Assembly: GCA_023416745.1 (NCBI GenBank)
Contig: JAEZHF010000051.1
Span: forward strand, 37,849-101,848
Reading direction: 5' to 3'
From: Bacillota bacterium
Lineage (GTDB): Bacteria; Bacillota; Clostridia; Christensenellales; SZUA-584
DNA: 64,000 nt
Shown here piece after piece: positions 49,553-57,558 of this stretch. A program made the translations under genes and the position numbers. How positions within the stretch are numbered: position 1 is the stretch's first letter; the number at the start of each line of letters is the position of its first letter. The notes under the pieces were generated by a model that was given only the letters and a program-made list of their open reading frames with translations, ran no database searches and had not been told where the DNA came from.

Positions 49553-50851
49553 TTAAAGCTTTCGGTTGTCGATCACGCGCTTGGCCTTGCCTTCACTGCG
49601 CGCGATGGTCTTGGGCTCAACGAGTGTGACGTCCACACCGATGCTGAGCACCGACTGGATATCCGCTTTGATCTTGTGCTCCAGCGCTTCCAGACGCTTC
49701 ACCTCGTCGGAGAACAACTCAGCAGAAACCTCCACCTGCACCTCCAAAGTGTCCGTGTTGTCCACACGGTCCACGACGATCTGGTAATGCGGCGACACAT
49801 CTGCGATTTCGACTAGCACGCCCTCAATCTGCGACGGGAACACGTTGACCCCACGAATGATGAGCATGTCGTCGCTGCGGCCCAGCACCTTGTTCATACG
49901 CACAAGCGTGCGCCCGCAGCCGCAGGTTTCCGCATGCAGCGACGTGATGTCCCGCGTGCGGTAGCGGATCAGCGGTATGCCGTCCTTGTCGATAGTGGTG
50001 ATAACCAGTTCGCCCTCTTCCCCATACGGCAAAGGTTCCAGCGTGACGGGATCGATGATCTCGGGCAGGAAGAAGTCCTCCGCGATGTGCAGCCCCTGCT
50101 TGTATTCGCAGTCGGACGCGACGCCCGGCCCCATGATCTCGGACAGGCCGTATATGTCGATGGCGAGAATGCCAAGCCGCTGTTCGATCTCGGTGCGCAT
50201 CGCTTCCGTCCACGGTTCAGCGCCGAACACGCCCGCCTTGAGCTTCATCGCTTTCCTGTCCACACCCATCTCCTCCAGCGTTTCCGCAAGGTAGAGAGCG
50301 TAGGATGGCGTGCACGCGAGTATGGTGGCGCCGAAGTCCTGCATCAGCATGATCTGGCGCTTTGTGTTTCCGCCGGATACCGGTACCGTCATTGCGCCCA
50401 GCCGCTCCGCGCCGTAGTGCGCGCCGAGGCCGCCGGTGAACAGGCCGTAGCCGTATGCCACGTGAATCACGGAATCCTTAGTACCGCCCGCGAACGTGAA
50501 CGTGCGTGCCATCAGGTCCGCCCAGTTGGAGATATCGCGCGCGGTATAGCCGACCACGGTGGGTTTGCCGGTGGTGCCGGACGACGCATGCACGCGGACG
50601 ATGTCCTCCTGCGGTACGGCGAACAGCCCGAAAGGGTAGTTATCCCGCATGTCTGTTTTCAATGTAAACGGCAGGTGCTTGAGATCGTCCACCGACCTCA
50701 CGTCTTCGGGTTTGATGCCCTTTTCGTCGAATGCCTTCTTATAGAAGGGGACGTTCTCATACAACTTTTTGACTGTCGCCTGCAGCTTATTCCCCTGTAA
50801 GGCACGCATCTGCTCTCTGTCCATGCATTCGAGTTCTTTATTCCAGTACAT
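49553..50851 (-). CDS. paaK: Phenylacetate-CoA ligase (first copy)
   Basis: An ANL-superfamily enzyme joining arylacetates to CoA with ATP. The 432-residue protein shows the P-loop VHASSGTTGKPTVVGYT, YGLSEIMGPGVASDCE, RYRTRDIT and the C-terminal hinge/domain LGRSDDMLIIRGVNVFPSQIE. GGAGG precedes the ATG. It follows iorB by 49 bp. A second, clearly paralogous ligase lies at 53272-54570, so the two bracket iorAB. Substrate range (phenyl-, 4-hydroxyphenyl- or indoleacetate) cannot be read. Confidence 0.93.
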   Translation of the reverse strand: MYWNKELECMDREQMRALQGNKLQATVKKLYENVPFYKKAFDEKGIKPEDVRSVDDLKHLPFTLKTDMRDNYPFGLFAVPQEDIVRVHASSGTTGKPTVVGYTARDISNWADLMARTFTFAGGTKDSVIHVAYGYGLFTGGLGAHYGAERLGAMTVPVSGGNTKRQIMLMQDFGATILACTPSYALYLAETLEEMGVDRKAMKLKAGVFGAEPWTEAMRTEIEQRLGILAIDIYGLSEIMGPGVASDCEYKQGLHIAEDFFLPEIIDPVTLEPLPYGEEGELVITTIDKDGIPLIRYRTRDITSLHAETCGCGRTLVRMNKVLGRSDDMLIIRGVNVFPSQIEGVLVEIADVSPHYQIVVDRVDNTDTLEVQVEVSAELFSDEVKRLEALEHKIKADIQSVLSIGVDVTLVEPKTIARSEGKAKRVIDNRKL

Positions 50852-50900
50852 AGTATGCCTCCAAATTCATCATCAGGCCAAAACCGTCGGCCAAAATTTG

Positions 50901-51467
50901 TTATGCGTTGTAACCCAGCTCGAATGCGATCAGGTTGATGTCCAGCGTCTTGGCCGGAACCGTATTCTTAATGGCTTCGAGGAAGGCTTGCTTATCAATA
51001 TCCATGTGCTTCGCCAGCACGCCGATCAGCACGATGTTGACCGCCTTTGCGTTGCCCGCTTCCTGAGCAAGCCGCAGCGCGTCCACAAACACCGTGTCCG
51101 GCACGAGCGCCTTGATGCGCTCTTCGATGTCCGCAGGATACTGCTCCGCGCCCGTGATCACAGGCATCGGCGCGATCTCCTGCGTGCCGATAAACATACG
51201 GCCGTTGTTTTTCAAACGGCCTGCCCACCTCAAAGCTTCCAGCTTTTCAAAAGCTAGAATGATGTCCGCGCCGTTCTCATCGATAACGGGCGCAAAAACC
51301 TTTTCGCCGAAACGGACGTGTGTGACCACGCTGCCGCCGCGCTGCGCCATGCCGTGCACCTCAGAGAGCTTCACGTCGTACCCCAAAGCCAGCGCCAGAT
51401 TGCCCAGCACACGGCTGGCCAGCAGCGTGCCCTGTCCGCCGACGCCCACGATCAGTATATCCATCAT
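50901..51467 (-). CDS. iorB: Indolepyruvate:ferredoxin oxidoreductase, beta subunit
   Basis: The 188-residue gamma/beta-type subunit shows ILIVGVGGQGTLLASRVLGNLA and SEVHGMAQRGGSVVTHVRFG, the family signatures. With IorA it oxidises aryl pyruvates to arylacetyl-CoA, reducing ferredoxin. The start overlaps the iorA stop by 4 bp (ATGA), so the subunits are made in step. Confidence 0.95.
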   Translation of the reverse strand: MMDILIVGVGGQGTLLASRVLGNLALALGYDVKLSEVHGMAQRGGSVVTHVRFGEKVFAPVIDENGADIILAFEKLEALRWAGRLKNNGRMFIGTQEIAPMPVITGAEQYPADIEERIKALVPDTVFVDALRLAQEAGNAKAVNIVLIGVLAKHMDIDKQAFLEAIKNTVPAKTLDINLIAFELGYNA

Positions 51468-53191
51468 TTCACGTCACCCGCCTTCTCAATTGCGCCGAAC
51501 GCGCACACCTCAGGGCACAGCCCGCAGCCGGTGCAAACGGTGGCGTCTATCATCATCTTGCCATCCTTCTTGGATATGGCCGGGCAGCCCAGCCGCAGGC
51601 ATACGCCGCAGTTCCGGCACTTCTCAGTGATGGCATAGGGCGGGAGTATATATTTCTTGTCCAGCAACACGCACGGGCGCTTGGTGATGATCACGCTTAG
51701 CGCATCGCGCGCGGTCTCTTCTTTGAGCGCCTGCTCCAGCGCTTTCAGATCGAATGGGTCCATGATGCGCACATGCTCGACTCCGATGCTCTTCACCAGC
51801 GCGGGAATGTCCACTGAGGGCGCAATCTCGCCGCATAGCGTTTTGCCGGTGGACGGGTGATCCTGATGCCCCGTCATGCCTGTGGTGGAGTTGTCCAGTA
51901 TCAGCACAGTTCCGTGCGATCCGTTGTACACCATGTCGATGAGGCCGGTAATGCCGGAATGGAAGAACGTCGAATCGCCGATTACCGCGACCAGCTTGTT
52001 CGCACTGCCCCGCGCCTTCTCCATCCCCATCGCCATGCCAATGCTTGCACCCATGCAGACGCACGCGTCGATACCCTGCAGCGGCGGAAGTGCGCCCAGG
52101 GTGTAGCAGCCGATATCGCCCATCGCTGTGATACCCAGCTTCTTTAGCTCATAGAACACCGCACGATGCGGGCAGCCGGGGCACATCACGGGCGGCCTCT
52201 GCGGCAGCGCACCGGGATCGAACACATCCGTCTTTTTACCGCCGATGCGTTCCGCGATCAGGTTAACGCTGTACTCGCCCTGCACGGAGAATATCTCCTT
52301 GCCGCTGACGCTGATACCCATCGCCTTGATCTGATCCTCAAAGTAAGGCTCCAACTCCTCCACCACGTACAGCTTGTCAACTTTTGATGCAAACTCGCGT
52401 ATCATATTGGCGGGCAGCGGATGCACCATGCCCAGCTTTAAGACGCTGGCTTCGGGCAGCGCTTCGCGCACATAGTTGTATGCCACGCCGCTGGTGATAA
52501 CGCCGATGGATTTGTCACGGTATTCGGTGCGGTTCAGCTCACAGGTCTCGGCATACGCCGCCAAGTCCTTCATGCGCTGCTCCACGACGATATGCTTCTT
52601 CTTCGCCATGCCCGGCATCATCACGTATTTGGGGATATCCTTCTTGTAGGGTTTAAGCTCCGCCGCGCTGCGGTCAGAAAGCTCCACCAACCCCTGCGAG
52701 TGCGATACCCTCGTATTCGACCGTACTAAAACAGGCGTATCAAACCGCTCGGATATCTCGTACGCAGTCTTGATGTACTCCTTGGCTTCCATGCTGCCCG
52801 ACGGTTCCAGCATCGTCACATGGGCGCTTCGGGCGTAGAAGCGCGAGTCCTGCTCGTTCTGGCTGGAATGCATGCCCGGATCGTCCGCGACGATGATGAC
52901 GAGACCGCCGTTCACGCCGGTGTACGATACGGTGAAAAGCGGGTCTGCCGCAACGTTCAGGCCTACGTGCTTCATGCAGCATAAGCTCCGCGCGCCGCCG
53001 ATGGACGCGCCGATCGCAACCTCCATGGCCACCTTCTCGTTAGGCGACCACTCTGCGTATATCTCTTTGTACTTGGCAATATTCTCGGTAATTTCGGTAC
53101 TCGGCGTGCCCGGATACGCGGCAGCCACGGTGACTCCCGCCTCGTATGCGCCGCGCGCAAACGCCTCGTTCCCCAGCATCAGTTTCTTCAT
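51464..53191 (-). CDS. iorA: Indolepyruvate:ferredoxin oxidoreductase, alpha subunit
   Basis: The 575-residue thiamine pyrophosphate subunit has the N-terminal pyrimidine-binding domain (GNEAFARGAYEAGVTVAAAYPGTPSTE split over the start), a TPP-binding core (MCPGCPHRAVFY, GDIGCYTLG, VIGDSTFFHSGITGL) and a C-terminal ferredoxin domain with two 4Fe-4S motifs, CRNCGVCLRLGCP and CTGCGLCPEVCAFGAI. It oxidises phenyl-, hydroxyphenyl- and indolepyruvate made from aromatic amino acids. AGAGG lies 6 nt before the ATG. Confidence 0.96.
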   Translation of the reverse strand: MKKLMLGNEAFARGAYEAGVTVAAAYPGTPSTEITENIAKYKEIYAEWSPNEKVAMEVAIGASIGGARSLCCMKHVGLNVAADPLFTVSYTGVNGGLVIIVADDPGMHSSQNEQDSRFYARSAHVTMLEPSGSMEAKEYIKTAYEISERFDTPVLVRSNTRVSHSQGLVELSDRSAAELKPYKKDIPKYVMMPGMAKKKHIVVEQRMKDLAAYAETCELNRTEYRDKSIGVITSGVAYNYVREALPEASVLKLGMVHPLPANMIREFASKVDKLYVVEELEPYFEDQIKAMGISVSGKEIFSVQGEYSVNLIAERIGGKKTDVFDPGALPQRPPVMCPGCPHRAVFYELKKLGITAMGDIGCYTLGALPPLQGIDACVCMGASIGMAMGMEKARGSANKLVAVIGDSTFFHSGITGLIDMVYNGSHGTVLILDNSTTGMTGHQDHPSTGKTLCGEIAPSVDIPALVKSIGVEHVRIMDPFDLKALEQALKEETARDALSVIITKRPCVLLDKKYILPPYAITEKCRNCGVCLRLGCPAISKKDGKMMIDATVCTGCGLCPEVCAFGAIEKAGDVK

Positions 53192-53271
53192 CAGTAACCT
53201 CTTCGTTGTCTTTATGTCATATCATTTGTGTATTCCATAATCGGCAACCCCTTTGCCGAAAATATCCGTAT

Positions 53272-54570
53272 TTATTGGTTCCGTAGATCTGTTACCCGCT
53301 TGGCCTTGCCTTCATACCGCTTGAGCGACTGTGGCTCCACCAGCCTCACATCTGCGCCGATGTTAAGCACGGTGAACAGTGCGTGCTGTATCTTCTTCTC
53401 AAGCCTCTCCAGCGCACTGAACTTGTCGAGCAGCGCCGCGTCGATCACCTCAACCAGCACCTCGATTTTATCCATGTATCCTTCCTTGCGGACGATGATC
53501 TCATAATGCGGGCCGATGTCGTCGACGCCCAGCAGCACGCTCTCGATCTGTGACGGAAATACATTGACCCCGCGGATGATGAGCATATCGTCCGTACGCC
53601 CCTGCACCTTTGCCATGCGGGCCGATGTGCGCCCGCATTCACATTTCTGCGGCATCAGCCATGTGATGTCCTTGGTGCGGTAGCGCAGTATCGGCAGCGC
53701 CTCCTTGGTCAGCGATGTGATCACCATCTCACCCTGCTGCCCGTCCGGCAACGGCTCCAGTGTGTCGCGGTCCACGATCTCGCAGTAGAAATGGTCTTCG
53801 TTAATGTGCATGCCGCACTGGCAGTGGCACTCGCCCGAAACGCCCGGCCCGATGATCTCGGACAGGCCGTAGTTTTCCGTCGCCAGTATGCCCCATGCCT
53901 TCTCGATCTCACGGCGCATTTCTTCAGTATGGCCTTCGCCGCCGAACATGCCCAGGCGCAGCGGCAGCTTCTCAGTATCAATACCCAGCTTCTTAGCCGT
54001 TTCCGCCAGATACAGTGCGTAGGATGGCGTGCCGACGAGTATCGTGGTACCGAAGTCCTGCATGATGGCAAGCTGCCTTTCGGAGTTGCCGCCTGATATC
54101 GGTATGATGGTTGAGCCCACCTTCTCCAGCCCGTAATGCAGACCGAAAGCGCCGGTGAACAGCGTATATCCGAATGTGATCTGGGCGATGTCCTCATCCG
54201 TCGCTCCCGCTGCGCAGGCGAGCCTGGCGACGCATTCAGCCCACATGTCCAGATCGGCCTTCGTGTAGCCCACAACGGTGGGCTTTCCGGTGGTGCCGGA
54301 CGACGCATGGATGCGCACCACATCCTTCATCGGCGAAGCGAACAGCTTGTACGGATAGTTCTCGCGAAGGTCGTCCTTCTCTGTGAATGGAATCCGGCGA
54401 ATATCTTCCAGCGACTTGATATCTTCAGGCTTGGCGCCGGCGGCGTCAAGTTTCTTGCGGTAATGCGGTACGTTATTGTAACACCGTTCTACCGTGCTCT
54501 TGAGACGCTCCAGCTGCAATGCCCTAAGCTCGTCCCGCGAGGCGCACTCAATTTTCTCGTTCCAGATCAT
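53272..54570 (-). CDS. paaK: Phenylacetate-CoA ligase (second copy)
   Basis: A 432-residue paralog of the ligase at 49553-50851, of the same length and with the same motifs (IHASSGTTGKPTVVGYTK, YGLSEIIGPGVSGECHC, RTDDMLIIRGVNVFPSQIE). The two differ at many positions, in keeping with an old duplication and different substrates. The ATG at 54570 is placed by AGAGGA 6 nt upstream. It is the first gene of the set leading through iorAB, the first ligase and the ACT gene, and perhaps on into alr. Confidence 0.92.
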   Translation of the reverse strand: MIWNEKIECASRDELRALQLERLKSTVERCYNNVPHYRKKLDAAGAKPEDIKSLEDIRRIPFTEKDDLRENYPYKLFASPMKDVVRIHASSGTTGKPTVVGYTKADLDMWAECVARLACAAGATDEDIAQITFGYTLFTGAFGLHYGLEKVGSTIIPISGGNSERQLAIMQDFGTTILVGTPSYALYLAETAKKLGIDTEKLPLRLGMFGGEGHTEEMRREIEKAWGILATENYGLSEIIGPGVSGECHCQCGMHINEDHFYCEIVDRDTLEPLPDGQQGEMVITSLTKEALPILRYRTKDITWLMPQKCECGRTSARMAKVQGRTDDMLIIRGVNVFPSQIESVLLGVDDIGPHYEIIVRKEGYMDKIEVLVEVIDAALLDKFSALERLEKKIQHALFTVLNIGADVRLVEPQSLKRYEGKAKRVTDLRNQ

Positions 54571-54775
54571 ATCGATTCCTCTCCGCAAATAATTGCACGA
54601 AGTCGATCTTGACTGCTGTGACCGTGCTTCCGTACTTCATATTGTATGATTATAGCGTATTGGTCACAAAAAATAAAGTATAAATGCGTACATTCACGTA
54701 TGAACTGACACTTGTTGTCAACCGAAAAAATGTGTGGCGGCAGTTGTGTTTCGCCGTTTGGAATTTGGCTCGTAA

Positions 54776-55606
54776 TTAATCCAGATTTTCGAGAATTGTC
54801 TGGTAACGTTTGGTTGCGAGCTCGCTGACCTCGCCCTTTTTGCACAGAGACAGCCCCGCGTACTTGCGGTTGACCCGCTCAGGCACGATTCCACCGCCCT
54901 GCAGCTTGCATTCAAGCATGCCAAGCGCGTCCAGAAAGCGGCTGTCACGTTTCGCGATGTCGTAGAACGACAGCACGTAAACATAAGCAAAGAGGTTGTA
55001 GTTTGAAAAAGGATATTCTACCTGCATGAACAGCGTCCCGATGCCGTAATGGCAGGGACCTAGGGGCTGACGGGTCGTCCAGTGATCCAGCAAAAATTGC
55101 GCAGCCCTGTCCAGCGTGTGCTCTTTGTTGAGATAATCCGTAAACCGAAAGGCATTCAGTGCCGTCAGTGTCGGGCCGGGGTTGGAGAACGCCGTCTCCG
55201 GCCCTCTGCCGAAGCTGAACTTGTTGCAGCGCCAACCGCCATCGCCGTACTGTGTCTGCAAAAGATGTTCAAACGTCCTGCGGAGCCGCTTGTCGTCCGC
55301 GTATCCCATGTGACTCAGCACATTGGCCGCATTAATCGTCTGGCAGGGGTAGATCGCGCCCTGCGGGTACAGCTTGAACCGGCCATCCTCCCGCCATGAG
55401 CCGAAAATCAGACCGGCCACCTCCTGCAATATGGGTTCCGAAGGCTCCACGCCCAACTCCAGCAGCAGCATAGCACTCTCGAGTGTGGAAAACGGAGCGC
55501 CCTTTATCAGCCGTTTGTCAGGGGTCGTCCAGTAATCCCAGCCGTTGTCATAACGCTTCGCAATTATTGCGTCCACATCAGCCCGATACCGAAAATCTGA
55601 TGCCAT
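54776..55606 (-). CDS. Alpha/alpha-toroid (prenyltransferase/squalene cyclase-like) protein
   Basis: A 276-residue protein with repeated helical units of the prenyltransferase/squalene oxidase type, including LLQTQYGDGGWRC (a QW-like motif), FGSWREDGRFKLYPQGAIYP and LECKLQGGGIVPERVN. The DXDD or DCTA motifs of true cyclases were not seen, so a terpene-making role is not supported. Related stand-alone proteins in clostridia are annotated only as prenyltransferase-like. The ATG at 55606 is chosen for GGGAGGG 8 nt upstream. It is monocistronic or loosely linked to the phosphofructokinase upstream. Confidence 0.6.
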   Translation of the reverse strand: MASDFRYRADVDAIIAKRYDNGWDYWTTPDKRLIKGAPFSTLESAMLLLELGVEPSEPILQEVAGLIFGSWREDGRFKLYPQGAIYPCQTINAANVLSHMGYADDKRLRRTFEHLLQTQYGDGGWRCNKFSFGRGPETAFSNPGPTLTALNAFRFTDYLNKEHTLDRAAQFLLDHWTTRQPLGPCHYGIGTLFMQVEYPFSNYNLFAYVYVLSFYDIAKRDSRFLDALGMLECKLQGGGIVPERVNRKYAGLSLCKKGEVSELATKRYQTILENLD

Positions 55607-55719
55607 TTCCTCTGCCCTCCCGATTCGTTTTGCCTTTATGGCAATAACGGGGCTGTCCAAGCGGCCTATGGCAGCAGAGACAACCCCGATATGTCACAGC
55701 GTTTGAATGAGCAGTACGC

Positions 55720-56967
55720 TTACGCCTTTGCCGGCACCTTCTTCAGCTTCGCAAAGCGCGGCAGCCCGTCTTCAAACGGCAGCTCCGTCGCACCCTGTAT
55801 CAGCGGCAGTGCGTAGTCGATGAAGTCCTGTGTGACGCCGGTACCGTCGGGTGTGATCCACTCGTCGGGAATCTTTTTCTCTTTATTGGCGACTTCGTGC
55901 AGACCGATCATTTTGATATTGCACTTGTATTCCTTGCCCGGTGCACGTTCGAAGGCGACCATCATATCAGTCTGACCCTCCACCGCTGCCTTCACAGCCG
56001 CCTGTCCGGCGAGAAATGCCTCATCAATGTCTGTTTTGGAAGCGACGTGCGCCGCACAGCGCTGCAGCAAGCTGAACTCGATGCCGCGCACCTTCGCTCC
56101 CGTCTCCTGCTTTACAATATTGGCCAGCGTGTAAGCCAGTCCGCCCAGCTGCGCATGGCCAAAGGAATCCTTTGACTTGCTCATATCACTGCCGTATTCG
56201 GAGATGTAACGGCCATCCTTGTCCTTGATGCCTTCGGAAGCAGCAACGATGACGTTCTTTTTCTGCGCGTAAAGTTCCTTAACACGCGCAATAAACGCAT
56301 CCATGTCAAACGCCTTCTCCGGCAGGTAGATCAGATCGGGGCCTGTGCCCTTGAGAGATGCCAAGGCTGTGGCGGCAGTCAGCCATCCGGCGTTGCGTCC
56401 CATCACCTCAAGTATCGTGATCATGCCGGTGTCGTATACATGCGCGTCATGATACACTTCCATGGTGGAGGTGGCGATATACTTAGCAGCGCTCGCAAAG
56501 CCCGGGCAGTGGTCCGTTGCCCACAGGTCGTTGTCGATCGTCTTGGGCACGCCGATGATGTTCATTTCATAGCCCGATTTCTGCATGTATTTGCTGACCT
56601 TGTTGCAGGTATCCATCGAATCGTTGCCGCCATTGTAGAAGAAGTAGCGGATATCGTACTTCTTGAATACTTCCAGCAGCCGCTTGTAATCCGTATCGTC
56701 CTTGTCCGGGTCCGCCAGCTTATAGCGCACAGAACCCAGCGCCGAAGACGGCGTGGTCTTTAATAGCTCGAGCTCCTTTGGATCCTCCTGCGCCATATCA
56801 TAGAAATTCTCTTCCAGCACCCCGCGGATACCGTGGGCCGCGCCGTAAACTTTGGTGATCGCTTCCTCTTTAAGCGCCTGCGTGAATACGCCTGCTGCAC
56901 TGGCATTGATGACCGACGTGGGACCGCCGGACTGTCCAAACATACATGCCCCTTTTAATACGCCCAT
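55720..56967 (-). CDS. Phosphofructokinase, probably pyrophosphate-dependent
   Basis: Phosphorylates fructose 6-phosphate. The 415-residue protein has GQSGGPTSVINAS at the N terminus, then NGGNDSMDT and GVPKTIDNDLWATDH. Asp where ATP enzymes have Gly (GGDGS becoming GGNDS) and Lys in PKTIDND are the residue pair known to mark PPi-dependent enzymes, so PPi rather than ATP is the likely donor. The ATG at 56967 follows AAGGAG at 11 nt, somewhat far. It has its own promoter at 57020-57048 overlaid by an inverted repeat. An in vitro assay would be needed to confirm the donor. Confidence 0.88.
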   Translation of the reverse strand: MGVLKGACMFGQSGGPTSVINASAAGVFTQALKEEAITKVYGAAHGIRGVLEENFYDMAQEDPKELELLKTTPSSALGSVRYKLADPDKDDTDYKRLLEVFKKYDIRYFFYNGGNDSMDTCNKVSKYMQKSGYEMNIIGVPKTIDNDLWATDHCPGFASAAKYIATSTMEVYHDAHVYDTGMITILEVMGRNAGWLTAATALASLKGTGPDLIYLPEKAFDMDAFIARVKELYAQKKNVIVAASEGIKDKDGRYISEYGSDMSKSKDSFGHAQLGGLAYTLANIVKQETGAKVRGIEFSLLQRCAAHVASKTDIDEAFLAGQAAVKAAVEGQTDMMVAFERAPGKEYKCNIKMIGLHEVANKEKKIPDEWITPDGTGVTQDFIDYALPLIQGATELPFEDGLPRFAKLKKVPAKA

Positions 56968-57017
56968 TTGCTCATCTTCTCCTTTGTAAATAGAGTTTTC
57001 AAAAAACACATTAGAAA

Positions 57018-57048
57018 AAATTATATCCCAGCACGGATATAATTTCAA
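57018..57048 (-). promoter_or_regulatory. Phosphofructokinase promoter with overlapping inverted-repeat operator
   Basis: Minus strand -35 TTGAAA (57043-57048), a 17-bp spacer, perfect -10 TATAAT (57020-57025). A perfect 11-bp inverted repeat, AAATTATATCC-6-GGATATAATTT (57018-57045), covers nearly the whole core promoter, from the end of the -35 to past the -10. A repressor bound there would block RNA polymerase. Confidence 0.7.
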
Positions 57049-57071
57049 TTGCCTTTAGGAAAATTGTCAGA

Positions 57072-57488
57072 TTATTCGCCGATGATCTTGATCAGCAGCT
57101 TTTTCTGCCGCCGCCCATCAAACTCGCCGTAGAATATTTGTTCCCATGGCCCAAAATCCAGCTGCCCCGCCGACACCGCGACGACCACCTCACGCCCCAT
57201 CACCGTCCGCTTCAAATGCGCGTCCGCATTGTCCTCAAAACCGTTGTGTGCATATTGGTCATACGGCTTCTCAGGAGCCAGCTTTTCCAGCCATCGCTCA
57301 AAGTCGGCATGAAGGCCACTTTCGTCGTCATTGATGAATACACTCGCGGTGATGTGCATGGCATTGACCAGACAAAGCCCTTCAGTGATGCCACTCTCGG
57401 CCAGCGCTTTTTCCACCTCACGCGTGATGTTCATAAACTGCCGCCTGTTTGGTATGTTCAGCGTCAGCACTTTGCGATAGCTCTTCAT
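57072..57488 (-). CDS. YjbQ family protein (secondary thiamine-phosphate synthase-like)
   Basis: The 138-residue UPF0047/YjbQ protein shows VNAMHITASVFINDDESGL, HNGFEDNADAHLKRTVMG and a C-terminal GPWEQIFYGEFDGRRQKK, all family signatures with the conserved His and Asp residues. Some members show weak thiamine-phosphate synthase activity, but the real function is uncertain. GGAGG 5 nt upstream fixes the ATG at 57488. Confidence 0.9.
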   Translation of the reverse strand: MKSYRKVLTLNIPNRRQFMNITREVEKALAESGITEGLCLVNAMHITASVFINDDESGLHADFERWLEKLAPEKPYDQYAHNGFEDNADAHLKRTVMGREVVVAVSAGQLDFGPWEQIFYGEFDGRRQKKLLIKIIGE

Positions 57489-57558
57489 GAAAACCTCCAT
57501 GCCTGCAATTTTTCTCCATCATAAAACGCACAGTGGCCGAATGTCAAATTCACTCTCC

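Noticed and set aside
55648..55688. 10-bp inverted repeat between the phosphofructokinase and toroid-protein genes as a terminator
   Set aside because: Stem CGGGGTTGTC/GACAGCCCCG is good, but the 21-nt loop and lack of a T-run make termination uncertain.
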